Assembly: GCF_003545885.1 (NCBI RefSeq)
Contig: NZ_QHCT01000003.1
Span: forward strand, 186,001 to 250,000
Reading direction: 5' to 3'
Length of the DNA stretch: 64,000 nucleotides
Source: Leptospira stimsonii
GTDB taxonomy: Bacteria > Spirochaetota > Leptospiria > Leptospirales > Leptospiraceae
The translations under genes were made by a program, and so were the position numbers. Under the pieces are notes generated by a model. The model was not told the origin of the DNA, made no database searches, and saw only the letters and a program-made list of their open reading frames with translations. Shown here in pieces: positions 64,000 to 64,000 of the stretch (position 1 is its first letter; each line of letters begins with the position of its first letter).

Positions 64000-64000
64000 T

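Overview
The window looks like chromosomal DNA of a Leptospira species (Spirochaetota). The grounds are indirect: a spirochaete-type set of lipoproteins with loose lipoboxes, many PAS/HisKA_2 sensor kinases, an outer-membrane LPS assembly protein beside a polyprenyl-phosphate sugar transferase, and short intergenic palindromic repeats built on a GGAGTTCC(C/T)AC core. Base composition by eye is in the mid-40s % G+C, more like the higher-G+C Leptospira than L. interrogans. The species cannot be fixed from this sequence alone. I see no insertion sequence, prophage, rRNA, tRNA or CRISPR array.

Layout. (1) 1-3.9 kb: a plus-strand housekeeping operon, folD (cut by the window edge), an acetyl-xylan-esterase-like hydrolase, cysS and an RlmB-type rRNA methyltransferase, followed by a lipase-like lipoprotein. 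(2) 5.1-5.6 kb: two tandem 148-bp elements with inverted ends, then a terminator. (3) 5.6-9.0 kb: a very large surface-type lipoprotein ending in seven about 53-residue repeats, probably a beta-propeller. (4) 9.7-24.0 kb: a tightly packed minus-strand operon of ten genes, hisD-panC-mfd-lipoprotein-uppP-lptD-sugar transferase-gatC-gatA-hisF, joining amino-acid and cofactor synthesis with envelope building. (5) 24-33.7 kb: xth, a repeat array, a secreted Cys-rich peptide, a membrane-anchored AraC regulator with a fatty acid hydroxylase, an epoxide-hydrolase-like enzyme, a glycerate kinase, a diguanylate cyclase response regulator, and a three-gene copper-handling cluster with a 13-cysteine Csp-type copper storage protein. 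(6) 33.7-37.4 kb: two linked sensor kinases and a cyclophilin. (7) 37.6-46.1 kb: a membrane adenylate cyclase overlapping a FecR/FN3 protein, which overlaps a DUF5683-like envelope protein, then a beta-helix lipoprotein. (8) 46.2-56.1 kb: an ABC-F protein, three sensor kinases (one hybrid), a hydrolase lipoprotein and a stand-alone cyclic-nucleotide-binding protein. (9) 56.4-58.9 kb: a DUF445 membrane protein, a small unknown protein and a hydrolase. (10) 58.9-64 kb: a minus-strand operon running from a sensor kinase (cut by the window end) and a PAS-SpoIIE phosphatase into pgsB-pgsC-pgsW, a poly-gamma-glutamate synthesis system without a visible pgsA/capA.

How the parts may work together. 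The adenylate cyclase and the cNMP-binding protein are candidate sender and receiver of cAMP signals, while the GGDEF protein makes cyclic-di-GMP. The phosphatase and kinase placed directly upstream of pgsB suggest that polyglutamate production is tied to a signalling pathway. The most noteworthy items are the pgsBCW operon, the copper cluster, the cyclase-FecR-envelope module, the apparent ATA start of rlmB, an intrinsic terminator inside the 3' end of the AraC gene, and the paired 148-bp inverted-repeat elements.
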